From: Cerrena zonata
Taxonomy: Eukaryota > Basidiomycota > Agaricomycetes > Polyporales > Cerrenaceae
Assembly: GCA_038087015.1 (NCBI GenBank)
Contig: JASBNA010000032.1
Location: forward strand, 124,001 to 188,000
Reading direction: 5' to 3'
DNA length: 64,000 nt
Shown in pieces: positions 1 through 11,838 of the stretch. The stretch's first letter is position 1; each line of letters begins with the position of its first letter. Under the pieces are notes generated by a model. It worked only from the letters and a program-made list of their open reading frames with translations. It did no database searches and was not told the origin of the DNA. Position numbers and translations under genes: made by a program.

Positions 1-257
1 CCCCTGAACCGTCGTTGCGTGACGCACCCGTTACCGGCCTAAATCCCACAGTTGTGGTGAAGACAGAGGATCCACCTCCTAAGGATGTAGTGAGTCTTCA
101 TTCGATGCCTGGCGCTTCCAGCGAATTCCCTGACTGGTCGTCGTCTCAGGCATATCCACCTCCAGTCAACAACGTATCGACAATAGTAGGCCTTATAGCA
201 GTGGGTGTTGCGGTGTTAGCAGTAGCGTATCGAGTCAAGCCGGATGGTGCTGGTTAA
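1..257 (+). CDS. C-terminal end of a tail-anchored membrane protein (partial)
   Basis: An open frame enters from the left edge and stops at 255-257; the gene starts outside the window. The visible part is Pro/Ser-rich and polar, followed by one hydrophobic segment (STIVGLIAVGVAVLAVAY) and a short basic end, so the protein probably sits in a membrane by a C-terminal anchor. No catalytic or binding motif is visible and I do not recognise the family. It converges on the disulphide isomerase-like gene whose stop is at 874. Confidence 0.5.
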   Translation, partial: PEPSLRDAPVTGLNPTVVVKTEDPPPKDVVSLHSMPGASSEFPDWSSSQAYPPPVNNVSTIVGLIAVGVAVLAVAYRVKPDGAG

Positions 258-873
258 TGGTTACCCCCTATTTCCTGATATTGATTTTGCAAACGAGGAC
301 GAAAAGCTCAAAACAAACTACTCTGAACGCTATACATCCCCCGTTCATGGTTGATTTTGTCCCTTATAACCCCCCTTCTCATCCTTCTTTCCGCTGGACC
401 CTACCAACCCTTTGCTATCTCTGGATTTCTTTAACCCCTCCAGTCATGGCCTACCTCTCGTTCCGTCCTGTCGCTGCACCCGTTCCTGCATTTCGTTTTC
501 TTATCCGTTAGCAAGTTGTGGTTTGTCTCTTATTTCATTTCATTTTTGTTTTGTCTCTCTCCTCTCACCATCATCATCGGAAATCCTAGATAATCGTTTG
601 AATCTATTCTCGCTTGTCCCTCTGTTGCCCGGCATATGTATTCCCCTCTCTTTCTCTCTCTTTTCCTTCTCCGTCGCATATTTCTTTCCTCGTATAAGTA
701 CTAATTTAATTAACGACCTTGACGACAATCCTTCAGGCCACCCTTTAGAGAAGCAACACGCGGATTTTTCAAGCTGTCCATTCATTCCCATTACTAAAGA
801 TACCATTACAAGAACATAATATCGATATTCAAGACCGGAATAATGTGAAGGGTGGGTCTTGGGAAGAGAAATC
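258..873. other. Convergent 3' intergenic region
   Basis: This stretch lies between two converging genes. It is pyrimidine-rich on the plus strand (many TTTCT/CTCTCT runs). The frames present are short and match no family. It probably holds the two 3' untranslated regions. Confidence 0.5.
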
Positions 874-3103
874 TCAGTCTAGGCGGGCGGTCTTGCGAGT
901 GGTGAGTCTGTCTTGACCCCTTCCTCGGTAAGGATCGTCCAACTCGTCCCAAATGATTCGCTTGATGAACCAGACTACCAGAATGAGCACAATGACTACA
1001 GCTGAAACGAAGCGCCATGGATGGCGTGCGATCAGCTGTTCGAGGGAAACGAGCTTTCCGTTGACGTACTGTGTTAAGGGTAGGTCAGTCACTGAGCTTA
1101 TACCGAAGGGGCGAGGGATACTCACTCTGGCGAACCGTTCGATCATGTTTTCGGAGTGCTTGTATGGGATCGTTCCGGCTATGACACCGTTGACGGCTGA
1201 ATGGGCACTAGTAGGAGAGAGCTGAATCTTTCCACCGTATTGGTCGACATCATAGTAAACCAAACGCTATGAATGAAAATTCAATTTGTGTTATCTAGCG
1301 CTGCAAATTCGCGAGGACATACCGAATGGTCAGCAACAACGACTCCTGTTCCAGCAATACCATACATGCTCTTTAACCATTTGACCCACTTGTCCGAGTT
1401 CATCCAGGTGAAGACAACGTTCGTAGCGCCTTTGTTGGCTCTCCATTTGCGTGCAATATCCTCGACGCTTTTCTTGGTTTCTGCAATATTACCTTCAGGC
1501 GATGCAGCAATGAGTACAATAGGTTTGTGAGGCGCGTTCATGACGTCTTGGAAAGTGTCCGAATCGAGTTCCATCATTGTCGGCAGGCGGTTTGCAAGCA
1601 ACTACGCGTGTGAGAAGTGTTAGTAAGATTCTGGAGGGGCAGGAGAGACACGTACCCATAGTCGCAATTCTTCCTTCTGTTCGACAACGCTGCTACCAGA
1701 GAAGGTGTGAACCATCAATGGAACATCTGAATCGTGATCCTTGAGGGCCAGAAGTGCAGGTTTCGCGGGGTCGAGAGAGAAGTGCTCGAATAACCTGGTA
1801 GCACTAGATACGTAGATCGGTGGCGAGCCGAACAAGATCTTAGAGTTGTCCACAACGAGTTGCTGCAATTCATTCATTTTAGAAATGATATCAGAAGTTC
1901 ATACAGGTTAGGAACCTACCAGCTCCTTGGTGACAGAGACAGGGTGAAGCATTAAATACACCACTGGATGTTCATTAACCACCTTGCTAAGGTCTTCTGG
2001 TTTGAGTTCCTGTACAGCTCTATTTAAACGCATGTTAGAAGGGTGACTGTGCTGAAGCATTTGATACACGCACGGTCCCGTGAGCTTCTCCGCGAAAGCT
2101 TTCAGCTGTTCGATTTTCCGACCACCGGTGTATTCCGTCTTGCTATCTTTCTTGTTACCGGAGTAGTAGTGAAGCATAGGGTACCCTGTCACATCTTGTG
2201 TTCGACAGAGCGCGCCGTGATCTTCACAATTAACTTCGGCAATGGTGAGTTTGTCCTTCATGTGGCGCGCGAGTTCTACCCAGAGTGGTGCAAGTTTCTT
2301 GCAATGTCCGCACCTGTACGGTATGTAAAGGTTAACGTGGGTGAGATGAAAGTTTAAAAGGAGAGGCAACATACCATGGGGCAAAGAACTTGATAAAGAT
2401 GTGACCATGGCTTATAGCGTCGTAGAATGTCTTCTCGTTCAGGGACAATACGGTTCCGGTAGGGTTAATGGGGATATCTGATGTCGGGGGAAGTAGTTTG
2501 TCGTATGTAACAGGTGTTTCTGCAGGCGAGGGAGGAGTTGTGACTTTGGCTGCGACGGGTGTGCCCGTCGGTTGTGCGTGGTCGGAAAGGAATTTGTGAA
2601 GTATAGCAGGATCTCGGACTTCGTCGAATGTCTTCACAAACTTTCCGTCCTTATAAAGGTTTAGTTGTGGGTAGCCATCCACGCCACTCTCTCTACAGAA
2701 ATCTGTGACAGTCAACTTAGTCATATGAACCAAAAGTTAAAGTTATGCTTGGTGAGGGACGTACCACCATTAACGGCACAGTTTACTTGGGCAAGGTGTA
2801 CCCCTGCATCCTCCTGAGCCTCGACATCCTTCACTAATTGCTCCCACGTAGGAGCAAAGTTTCGGCAATGACGACAATAGGGAGAGAAGTATTCAATAAA
2901 CCTGGATTCATGACATGTAAACAACTCCGAGATAAATAGGACTATGGTACGCACCATACACCCTTGGAAGTTGTACCCTTGAAGTTGTCCGGCGTAAGAA
3001 CCAAGAGCTCTGTAGACTGTACAGGAAGTGCAGCTGTCGCGAGTGCAAGCGAAGTTACAAGTAACGTGTGCGGTAAACGTAGAAATAGAGAGGCCAGCCT
3101 CAT
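874..3103 (-). CDS. ER membrane protein disulphide isomerase-like protein (two thioredoxin domains)
   Basis: Multi-exon gene of roughly 600 residues. Translation starts at the ATG at 3103-3101 with a signal peptide (MRLASLFLRLPHTLLVTSLA). The first thioredoxin domain carries CRHC in FSPYCRHCRNFAPTW; after a Pro/Thr linker a second domain carries CGHC in CGHCKKLAPLW with the usual GYPML cis-proline loop. Further C-terminal regions lack CxxC. Near the end is a transmembrane helix (FVSAVVIVLILVVWFIKR) and a short acidic/basic tail. The layout fits a fungal membrane-anchored PDI of the TMX3 type that oxidises or isomerises disulphides in the ER lumen; the exact subfamily is inferred. Splice joins at 2954 and about 1322/1270 keep frame. 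It is head-to-head with the CGI121 gene, 218 bp apart. Confidence 0.85.
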
Positions 3104-3321
3104 GGTGTAATGAGAGTTTTAGGGTAACACCAGGAAGTAATGGCGACCGTTGTTGCAAAGAAACAAGCCTGAGACGAACAGACAATTACAGGAATGCGTC
3201 AGAGGGTGAAGAGGATGCCGGTGAAGTCGTCAGTGCAGAGAGCGGAAAGCGCGCAACACACCTTGTCTCGTGCATCCATTGTCCTCACCTCCGTCTCAAA
3301 GCAAATGTCACAAACCACACA

Positions 3322-4083
3322 ATGCAATCTTATGATTATCCCCATTTCCCAGATTATGCCTCGAATTTCCATTTCGCTCTCTTCACGAATGTCTCGAATG
3401 CCGCAGACCTAAGAAACCGTCTTGTACAAGCCTCAACTATGCAAGGAGAGGAAGGCGAAGCTGAACGGCAAGCTGTCGACTTTGCCTTCATCGAAGCTAC
3501 TCTTGTTGGTATCTCTTAACCTTCACGTATAGAATTCAGAACATCTTACTCGATACCAAAGATATGCAGCTCTCTGCACTTGAGATCGGCTATATTGAAC
3601 TCCGTTCTCAGTCAGTCTCAGGGCACTCTCAGAACAAAGACAGTGCATTCGGAGATCCTATGGAATTTGAATCCGACAAATAATGTACGCTTTGAACACT
3701 TCTATTCGCAAACGTGTTCATGACCAAGTCGGAAGATCTCCGATGCAATCCGACGCTATGGTGTATCTCCCTCGACCACATCTCTGATAGTTGTTCGGAT
3801 AGGCCCGCCGTCGCCGCCGTCTACTATTCAAGCTCAGATGCAAGAAGTAGTCAGTGGGACACTTTCGCCGATTTCTGAGCTCAAGAACATTACAGATTGG
3901 GCAAAGGTTAGAAAGGTATGATGTGTATGAGCCAACTAATCGTTCTAATCGGGGCTCACGAAAGCGTTCTTACCACAGTATCATAAAATTGGTCAGAAAA
4001 TGGATAAAGACCCGATCAAAGATACACAAAAAGCACACGAGATAGTTCTCAGTACAGTTGCAATGAAGAGCGTCGTCGTTTAG
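3322..4083 (+). CDS. CGI121: KEOPS complex subunit CGI121
   Basis: Four exons, 3322-3504, 3562-3684, 3736-3915 and 3979-4083, total 591 nt (196 residues), all joined in phase 0. The protein shows the family landmarks: FALFTNVSNAADLRNRL near the N-terminus, then a helix ending in RTKTVHSEILWNLNPTNN (compare KTRTLxSEIxFNLSPNNN in CGI121/TPRKB), then ISDAIRRYGVSPSTTSLIVV and a DWAKVRKYHKIG tail. CGI121 binds Bud32 in the KEOPS complex that makes t6A on tRNAs. The first intron uses an unusual donor, GTTGGT (3505), with acceptor AAAG (3561). The more canonical GTATCT at 3509 breaks the frame with every acceptor at a normal distance. Confidence 0.85.
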
Positions 4084-4596
4084 AAGTTTGCTACTATCTA
4101 CTGTAACTCCATATCATCTCCACTACAGATCCTTCTGACAGTTCAACTGATACAAACAGGACAAGTGCCTTCTCGCCTCGACCCTGACAATGAGACGTGC
4201 TTCTACATCAGATAGGCACCCACTATAGCCGGTGTTATACATAGCGAGTTCCTTGTCAGCGGTTGCTCGAGAGAAAGTTTCAGATAGAGTTTCTCCCTAT
4301 ACACGGCAGTTGGACTCTATACAAACGTAAGTGAGGTCAAGTCTCTAACGTGGAGTCAAAGCTGTCCGGTTTTTTTGCAATCGGTCTCCACGACAGAGGG
4401 ACATGCTTACAAGTGAGTTGATATGGCGGGCTAGATCTGTCAACCGTGTAGATCATATCAAGAAGTTCGGAGTGAACAAAGCCCTCGCCACCATCTCTCC
4501 ACCGGTATCATGTTGTTCCTACTGGGCTCACGTTGTCAATACCTTCAAGATAAGTCACCTTGTATTTCGTAGCCCTTGGACGAACGCTTTACTCCC

Positions 4597-6129
4597 ATGG
4601 ATTCTCTGACCTTCCTGTAAGCAAGTTTGCTCGTTGCTCTGTTGACCCTAGCTGAATCAAACTTTCAGACTATCTTCGCGAGAGATCAATCGTTACGGTA
4701 TAGCTGCGTCGCTGGGTATGCATCATTCTACCGATTATCGCTTCCCAACTCAGGTCTTGCAACATAGCCGTTTTATTCTACGACTACGCACTCACTCTTG
4801 AACTTGAAATCAAACTTTTCTGGGCGAGATCTAGTCCAACCTGGCCGTCATTTTTCTTCTTCCTTGCCCGTTACTCTGCTTTGATCATCCATATCCCGAT
4901 CGCTGTTGAGTTCTTTCACCCCAATCTTTCATTCGAAGTAAGAGTTTATACGTATCTTCCTATCATTGTTTGCTGACGAAAAAAATCATACAGACGTCAG
5001 TACTCTAGATCTTAAGTTTTTGCTCAAACTAACAATTCGACCCCACCAGATGTCACTTTCTTGCGTACTTGCATCGAATATATTGCTTCTACGCTGTTCT
5101 ACTCGTGTGCGGTGAGTTCAATGATCAAACCCTTAACACGGCTTGTATAGCCCTACAGCTGATCCGTACACATGCGTTATACGGTCAAAGTTTCAGGATT
5201 CTGATGATCCTCCTTTTCCTTAGTGCGGCAGCAATAGGGATAGGCTCGGTTAGTTAATACTCACTCCATTATGGACTCGAGGTCATTCAAACTTCGTGTG
5301 TTTTGTGTTAGTGGGCGTTCGTCGCAAGTAGACAACAGCCTGGACCATCATCTCACGTCGCTCCCACAGGAACGCAAATATGTGCCATACCAATGAGTGA
5401 TATCCAGTAAGTGCAGTATATTATTCGTGAACGTGGTCATCTCATATATATGTTATCAAAGGGGAAAATGTACGCAGCTCTTAAATATGTTCGCCGGACT
5501 GTCTCAACATAGTCCTCAGATCTCTCCATCGCATGGTCTACCGCCGTAGCATTCGATACAGTCATATTCTCATTAACGCTCTTTCGGCGCGTACGAATGG
5601 GAACCATCCTTTCAGATGGACTATTTTCTGTGATTCTCCGTGATGGTGAATTTCCACAAGTAGTTAGTAGGCAGGAGCAGTGACTGATATACGATCTGTC
5701 AATATAGGTACCATGTATTACGGGTAAGCCGTCTTGAACTTTGTTAAGAGATTTACGCTTCGAACATGAGTCTCTTAGCATTCTGGTTATCCTATACGTT
5801 GCCGACTTGATAAATCTCTCGGTATGTTTCCTCTTACAAGTTCGCGTTCAAATTTCCACCTGCTGATCAGCTCTTTCTAGATGAATCGCGGGATAGGCGA
5901 AGTTGTCACCATCACGAATGCGTATGAAATCCCCCCAAAGTTCAACCTCCCATTCGTTCTAATAACCTCTTTTTCCAGCGTCGCGACTGTATTAATGTGC
6001 AGACTGATGCTGAACATTCGAGATTCGGAACGTCTTGCAGAGACAGAAATTCTTAGCGAATCGACTCTGATGTGGGGATCAGTATCTCAGACAAGTGCTC
6101 AGATTCGTTCAGAAGTACATGATGTATAA
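4597..6129 (+). CDS. DUF6533-family seven-helix-type membrane protein, copy A
   Basis: Thirteen exons can be drawn: 4597-4616, 4669-4715, 4768-4937, 4994-4995, 5050-5111, 5151-5248, 5312-5406, 5462-5469, 5520-5645, 5708-5723, 5779-5821, 5881-5921, 5979-6129. They sum to 879 nt (292 residues) with every phase consistent. The DUF6533 signature is VLFYDYALTLELEIKLFW followed by FFFFLARYSALI; later come the LIRTHALYG loop, SDGLFSVILRDG and the C-terminal CRLMLNIR. Proteins of this type are predicted multi-pass membrane proteins expanded in Agaricomycetes; their function is unknown. Exons of 2, 8 and 16 nt are needed to keep frame and recur at the same places in the copies at 6653 and 13293. Tandem with copy B. 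Confidence 0.82.
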
Positions 6130-6652
6130 CCCTTACAGTTGTATGGAGGCAATGAATATCGATAAGGATCTGTCTGATATTTGGGCGTGTTCAAGGTACA
6201 AGGAGCTGATTGTAGGAAGCTTTGTGCATTCGGTCAGTACCATAATATTCCTCTGACAGTGGTTAGTTGACGTAACTCTCTTGGGCTCCTCTTAGTATCA
6301 CTCTCTGATCCGTGAGCGTCATCCGTTAACAACACCAATGTTTCGATCCGCCTCCAAATCTTCCACCTATCTGTGTTAACACATGAAGCGTCGAGGAAAT
6401 CACAGAAATCTTTCTAATGTCCAGTGGACTATGATCTGATATGTCTGCCATCCACGTCATTGGTGAGACAAGGCAAACGGAATGAGACATAACCTCTACT
6501 ACGTTCTCTCGGTAGTTGCTGATACATCTAACAATGTCAGTCAAACAAGGTTACGCCACAAACCACGCTCTAGAGGCTCGCGGTCCCTTTATTTTACACT
6601 ATAAAAGTGACCGATGATACAGACCAACGAGGGTGCAGCCTTTACGTAGAAC
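6130..6652. other. Intergenic region between tandem DUF6533 copies
   Basis: No frame here resembles the neighbouring genes or any family I know. It should hold the 3' end of copy A and the promoter of copy B. The sequence tttacactataaaagtga just before 6610 is a possible TATA element about 45 bp upstream of the copy B start. Confidence 0.35.
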
Positions 6653-8192
6653 ATGGAAGCATCCTCTTTCTTGTGAGTTGTCCTTTTTTCAGTTCAGTGT
6701 AACATAACTTAGTAGTATTATTACAGGTTGGCTTCGCACGAATTCAGTCGCTACGGAATCGTTGTCTCGCTAAGTGGGTTCTTCTATGTCACTCAGCGCG
6801 TTACAATCTAAACATTGCGATATAGCCCTATTATTTTATGACTATGTCCTGAATCTTAGTCTCGAAATCGAGCATTTCTGGAAAAAATCGCGATTGTCGT
6901 GGCCTTCGTTCTTTTTCTTTCTCACTCGTTATTCTTCTTTGATAGTTCACGTCCCTATCGCTTTCGAGTTCTTTTCTCCAAATCTCTCATCAAAAGTAGG
7001 CTCCTTTACTTCTTCCTTATTTGCTCTTTCCTTTCTGATTGGGAACGAACTAGACGTTAGCAGTTCATGTCTACGTCGAGATAATGAGCTAACATACGTC
7101 CAACAGGTGTTCTCGTCTCATCCAACTTCATCAGATCTATTGTGTATATGCCATCGCACTAGTCTTCGGTACGCCTACGAGGGAAATGTGTTACAACGTT
7201 TTGACTCGACATCGTGTAGCCCTGCAGGTTGCTCGTACTCGCGCTTTATACGAACGAAGTGCCCGAGTCCTTATCTTTCTCCTTTCCCTTGGTGTCATTG
7301 CGCTTGGCGTGTGCCTGGTTAGTGAACAGAATTATATACCATAAACTATGCTCACATTTCTGTACCTTAGTGGGCAGTTATTACCACCATAGACTTCCAT
7401 GAATCACCATTATATGCCGTGTCAGCCGGAAAACTTATATGTGCACTACCTATGTCTGTTAGAGAGTGAGTACCTCAGCCTTCGGCCAAATTACGTTTGT
7501 TGAGATCAGAAACATTTGAAGGGCAAAATGTAGGTTAGGTTACTCTCCCCTGGTTCGACATTAATTGGAGCCTAGATATGTCCATCGCATGGCTACCCGC
7601 CATAATATTCGATAGCATCATATTTGCTTTAACACTCTACAAACGAATAAGTGTTGGTAACGTGCTTTCAGATGGACTTTTCTCGATAATGATTCGCGAT
7701 GGTGAGCAAGATTACAATATATGATAGGAAGCTACTAACTCGTTTCATCTGCCTGTAGGGGCGATGTACTACGGGTATGCTTTCGAAATAATGATACTTG
7801 ATCATCCAAGCTTATGGGCTTCTGCTTCAGAATCCTTATAATCTTGTATACAATCAATCTAACTGATCTTCTGGTCCGTCGAAGATATCGATGTTGCATG
7901 CAATCAACTAATTATGATTTTATGGCTACATTATCAGGTCAATAGAGGCATAGGGGAAGTGCCGTCTATCACTAACGCGTATGGGTCTTTTTCATTACGT
8001 GTGATTTGAACATTGACATGCTGACAGCTGTTTAGTGTTTCAACTACACTGATATGCAGACTGATGTTGAATATTCGCAATGCAGGGGCAACCTGTAACG
8101 CAGGTGCTCTCGATAATTCCATTCATGTACCGGATCCGATTCTCCAGGCGAGCGATCAGATACTCGCAACGCATAGTACACACTTAGTCTAA
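6653..8192 (+). CDS. DUF6533-family seven-helix-type membrane protein, copy B
   Basis: Thirteen exons: 6653-6672, 6727-6773, 6826-6995, 7054-7055, 7107-7168, 7220-7317, 7371-7465, 7522-7529, 7576-7701, 7759-7774, 7831-7873, 7938-7978, 8036-8192. They total 885 nt (294 residues). Exons 1-12 have exactly the same lengths as those of copy A. Landmarks are LLFYDYVLNLSLEIEHFW, FFFFLTRYSSLI, VARTRALY, SDGLFSIMIRDG and CRLMLNIR. It is a close tandem paralogue of copy A. All introns are about 40-60 nt, including both flanks of the 2-nt and 8-nt exons. No premature stop is seen in this model. Confidence 0.8.
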
Positions 8193-9276
8193 GGGTAAGC
8201 ACGGGATAATCAAGCGGTGGCTACTTGATCTGACACATTTTCTTACCACTAGGAGTAATCATGTGGTTGAAAAGATATGATATCCATCTATCATGATCCT
8301 CCCTGAGCGATAACTCGAAACCCACGAGTGTCAAATGTAGTACATAACACCAGTCACGAAAACTTCAATTGCTGTGCAATAAAGTTTGAAGCTTGGACTC
8401 TATCCTCCATGCTTCCTCGTATTCTACGGCATATATTGCTCCGAAGAAGTTTCGACCCTTCAAAGATGGTGCGTAGCTCTGATGGTTTAGGTCGTCCAAA
8501 GTGGTCGGACGCCACAAAGCTGGCGCCTGGTATCCTGCGATCATAGAAACCTTTCAGGGCTGACATCGTCAACATCCAAAATAACTATCAACGGGGGGAG
8601 CTCCAACCTACGTGGGATATTTTTAATTTTAACTCACATTAGCTCGCCGTTTTGGTTGAAATCAGACGATGTCGCAAACTTACGATGAATATACGCAGTA
8701 CGGCATAGCCCCGCTCATTGACGCAAATAAGTAGGACGCCGGTCGTCTCTAGAAACTTTGAAGCAATGAACTTGAACTGACCATTCTGGCCCTTCGCTCA
8801 GGTGATCATGTCAGGTCATCACTTGACCTAGGCATGTATTTCGATGGTGTTATCATGTCGTAACTCGTCTTCCGGGCTCCAGCTTTCTGTTAGGCCTGTC
8901 CTTCTGGTCCTCTTGAAGGATATGATGAATCTATTCTTAAGCGATTCTGCTCCCCAAGATACCATGAGTTGATATGTATTATATCATATTATGGGCGAAC
9001 ACCACGGACTCGTCTTCATTGTACGTAAACCTTTAGCTCTTGCGCCAACCACTGCTTATATGTATTTGTATATAGCAATTCCCACCTTCCCGTTGCAAAG
9101 GTAAACCTCAGACTGAATAGATACATGACATGATTCTTGAAGGGCCTCCACCCGGCATTTCATAGCTCTTCATAGCTTCTATCTCGCATGCAGAAGGATA
9201 AGACTAAGCGTACATAAATAGGAGAGGGGAAGGTATCTCAAGAGCACCCATCCATGGTTCATACATTACCGACATT
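8193..9276. other. Intergenic region, nothing recognised
   Basis: Frames of up to about 73 codons occur on both strands across 8330-8575, but they are mirror readings of one stretch and match no family. The sequence tacataaataggag near 9210-9225 could be a TATA element for the DUF6534 remnant that begins at 9277. Confidence 0.3.
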
Positions 9277-10890
9277 ATGGCTGACCCTGTTACGAATGTC
9301 CCAATCATCGACATCCCGAACTTCCTGGGCGGTTGCATTCTGGAGAACTGTCTAGCATTGATGTGAGTGCTATCAGTTATAGGCTCAGGATGGGGATGTC
9401 TAATTTATTCGGCTCTAGCTTGTATGGAGTAACCACCACGCAAGCCTATGTTTATATCTTGAATTTCCCGAAGGACAAAGCCTTTCTTAAGGCACTAGTA
9501 TTTACTGTCTGGTATTTGTTTTCCCTCTTATATTTATATCTACCTCCGTTTATTGATATGGGAAACCGGAAGGGTCCTGGAGACACTCCATACAGCCTTC
9601 CTTCTATGCCAAATCTATTATCTTACAATAACTGGATTCGGCCACGTGGATGTCCTGGGCAAGATAGATTGGTCAGAGGTTTTGTTCTCGTCGTTAGGGC
9701 TCATTGTTCTAATCGAAACTTAAACTATAGGAGTATGGGTGTAAGTTGCTCGGTTCTGATGATTACTTCACTTCGACTGACATAATGGATAGGCCTCCCT
9801 ATTGATTGAGGTCTGTCGGATTCAGTAAAAGAATCGCGGACATTTTAATCACAAGTTCTTCAATTAGAGCTGTCTTATTTGTATTGTTCAAGCGTAAGAC
9901 TCATTCCTATCCTCTTTTTACACCGATCAACCAAGTCACTGATACTGGGACAGTTTTTACATTCGGCGAATTTGGATTTGTAGGTCCACTTAGAATTCAA
10001 AGTCAACAATTTCTCACTCTTCCGAGCAGTAAACGGGAATCGCACTCTACCCGTTGTCTTCCTTGTAAGGACTTTAAAATCAATGGAACAATGAAGCCCG
10101 ACCGTAAATTTTACAGTCACTTATCTTGATGGCTTGCGTCGCCTTTCATATCAGTGAGTATCCCAGCAGCAGGCATTACATGCTCCGCTGACAAAATGAC
10201 TTCGACTAGCTGCATCTACCTATACGTAAGATTGCCCATGATTGCAATAGTTAACATTTATACAGTTCTCAAACAGTTTCCTCGCCGGCACCTGGTTAGA
10301 ATATTTCAACATATCTGGCGCTACAGTCGGTACAATCCCTACAACCCGCGATAAACCATTCACTTTCACACTTTTGCAGGTATCCGTTGAATCAGCAAAT
10401 GCCCTTTCAGCAATTTTGGATGGTTTGATTGCAGCTTCTATGATTTACTTGCTATGGCGCTCCAAGACCGGTTTCCAGTGGCAAGTACTCGTATTGTTGT
10501 GGTTTGATTATCTTTTGACAAGCTTGTAGGACGGACGGTATCCTTAGATGGCTGATGGTGTATGTGGTCAACACAGGAGCTATCACAATGTACAAAAAAA
10601 GCTATGTGTCCTTGAACGAGGCTGATAATCACTCGTGTTATTCAGGATCTGGTCCATAGCTATCGCCATTACTGTGAGTGATCATGCCTTTTCAGTATAG
10701 ATGCGCTAATGAACAAGGGGGAAAACTCAGTACTCTGTCGAGCACGAAAGTCTCGTAGTCAATGGCATGACGACAGTAGTTAGTAAACGTGAGTTAAAAT
10801 TATAACAAAGATCAAGGATGATACCCAATTCCATTGACATTTCCTTTTAGTTTATGCAAATTCCTTTCTGGGATAGTATGCCACTTGTTA
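9277..10890 (+). pseudogene. Decayed DUF6534-family membrane protein gene
   Basis: Pieces of a DUF6534 gene follow one another in order. There is an ATG at 9277, then SSLYGVTTTQAYVYILNFPKD, then ETLHTAFLLCQIYY with FGHVDVLG and a WSE segment near 9680, then NALSAILDGLIAASMIYLLW and RSKTGF near 10395-10480, and VYANSFLG near 10855. In intact relatives these run continuously. Here stops interrupt the frame after the WSE segment and right after YANSFLG, and a separate RIADILITSSSIRAVLF stretch near 9820 suggests an inserted or duplicated piece. I read it as a pseudogene; a badly diverged gene with unusual exons remains possible. Confidence 0.6.
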
Positions 10891-11838
10891 TTTTCCTCAT
10901 TAACCGACAGCTGACCAAAGGAACGCAGCCTGAATGCACGACATATGATTCGCGCTAAGCAGAGAAAATCGTTCGCATTAACTATTCTCAACACAGATGA
11001 ATTCGAGCCGCCTACCTCACAGTCAGGTCCGAATGGTCGCTCCAATACTGCTGTAGTACGCATTTACTACTCATGTGTACGTAACTGAGACTAAAAGCGG
11101 ATTAGCGGCAGGTACAACTTAACCAAGATATCCATTTGAGTCTCGACAAGGACACGGTATTTCTCCGATTTTCGTGATTCTCCCCGGAAACTTATCGTAT
11201 CTTTTATTCTAGCCCCTGATGGTGACAATGGACCGTGAAGACTCCCACCCGAGCACGACGGAGCCAAGAAAGATCGCCATGGTATAATTGTCTTCTCGCA
11301 GCAGTTTAGTGTCTGCTGTATGTATTTCTGAAACGTCATGATAATTCAGTGGTTAAGTCTGGTGGAACTAATACACTTTCTATAACGGGATGTGCGGATA
11401 TATCCGAACACAAGCAATGTAGATACATACGGGCCTGGCCGTAGACTATCAGTTGAAGTGTTGGAATAGACTCGTGTGACTCAATTATGTACGACACTCG
11501 ACAATTGCTCGACACAAGGGTTTGTGAACAAACCATGATACCAAGACGCTAACATATTATTACCAGATACTTCACGTCCAGCCGTAATTTCCGACCATTG
11601 CCACGTGGATGTGTTCAACACAGCATCGAGCAGCATCTCTTGATGTCGCTAGGCTTATAATTTTTACCAGTTATGATTTCGAGTCAGTATCACAAGATTC
11701 ATGCCACGAATGGGGATGCAATCAAAATGAGAAATAACGACACTCATGCATTGTCAGGCGTAACATCCCGGCTGGCGTTTGAGTCGGAGTGTTTGAGTAT
11801 ATATGCTATCGCCCGACTCAAACTTTTCACCGACGAGG
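10891..11838. other. Intergenic region, nothing recognised
   Basis: Only short frames on both strands and no family match. A gagtatatatgc sequence near 11793-11805 is a possible TATA element about 40 bp before the gene starting at 11839. Confidence 0.3.

Noticed and set aside
3194..3412. 72-codon frame overlapping the CGI121 start
   Set aside because: It is a shadow in another frame; the CGI121 reading carries the family motifs.
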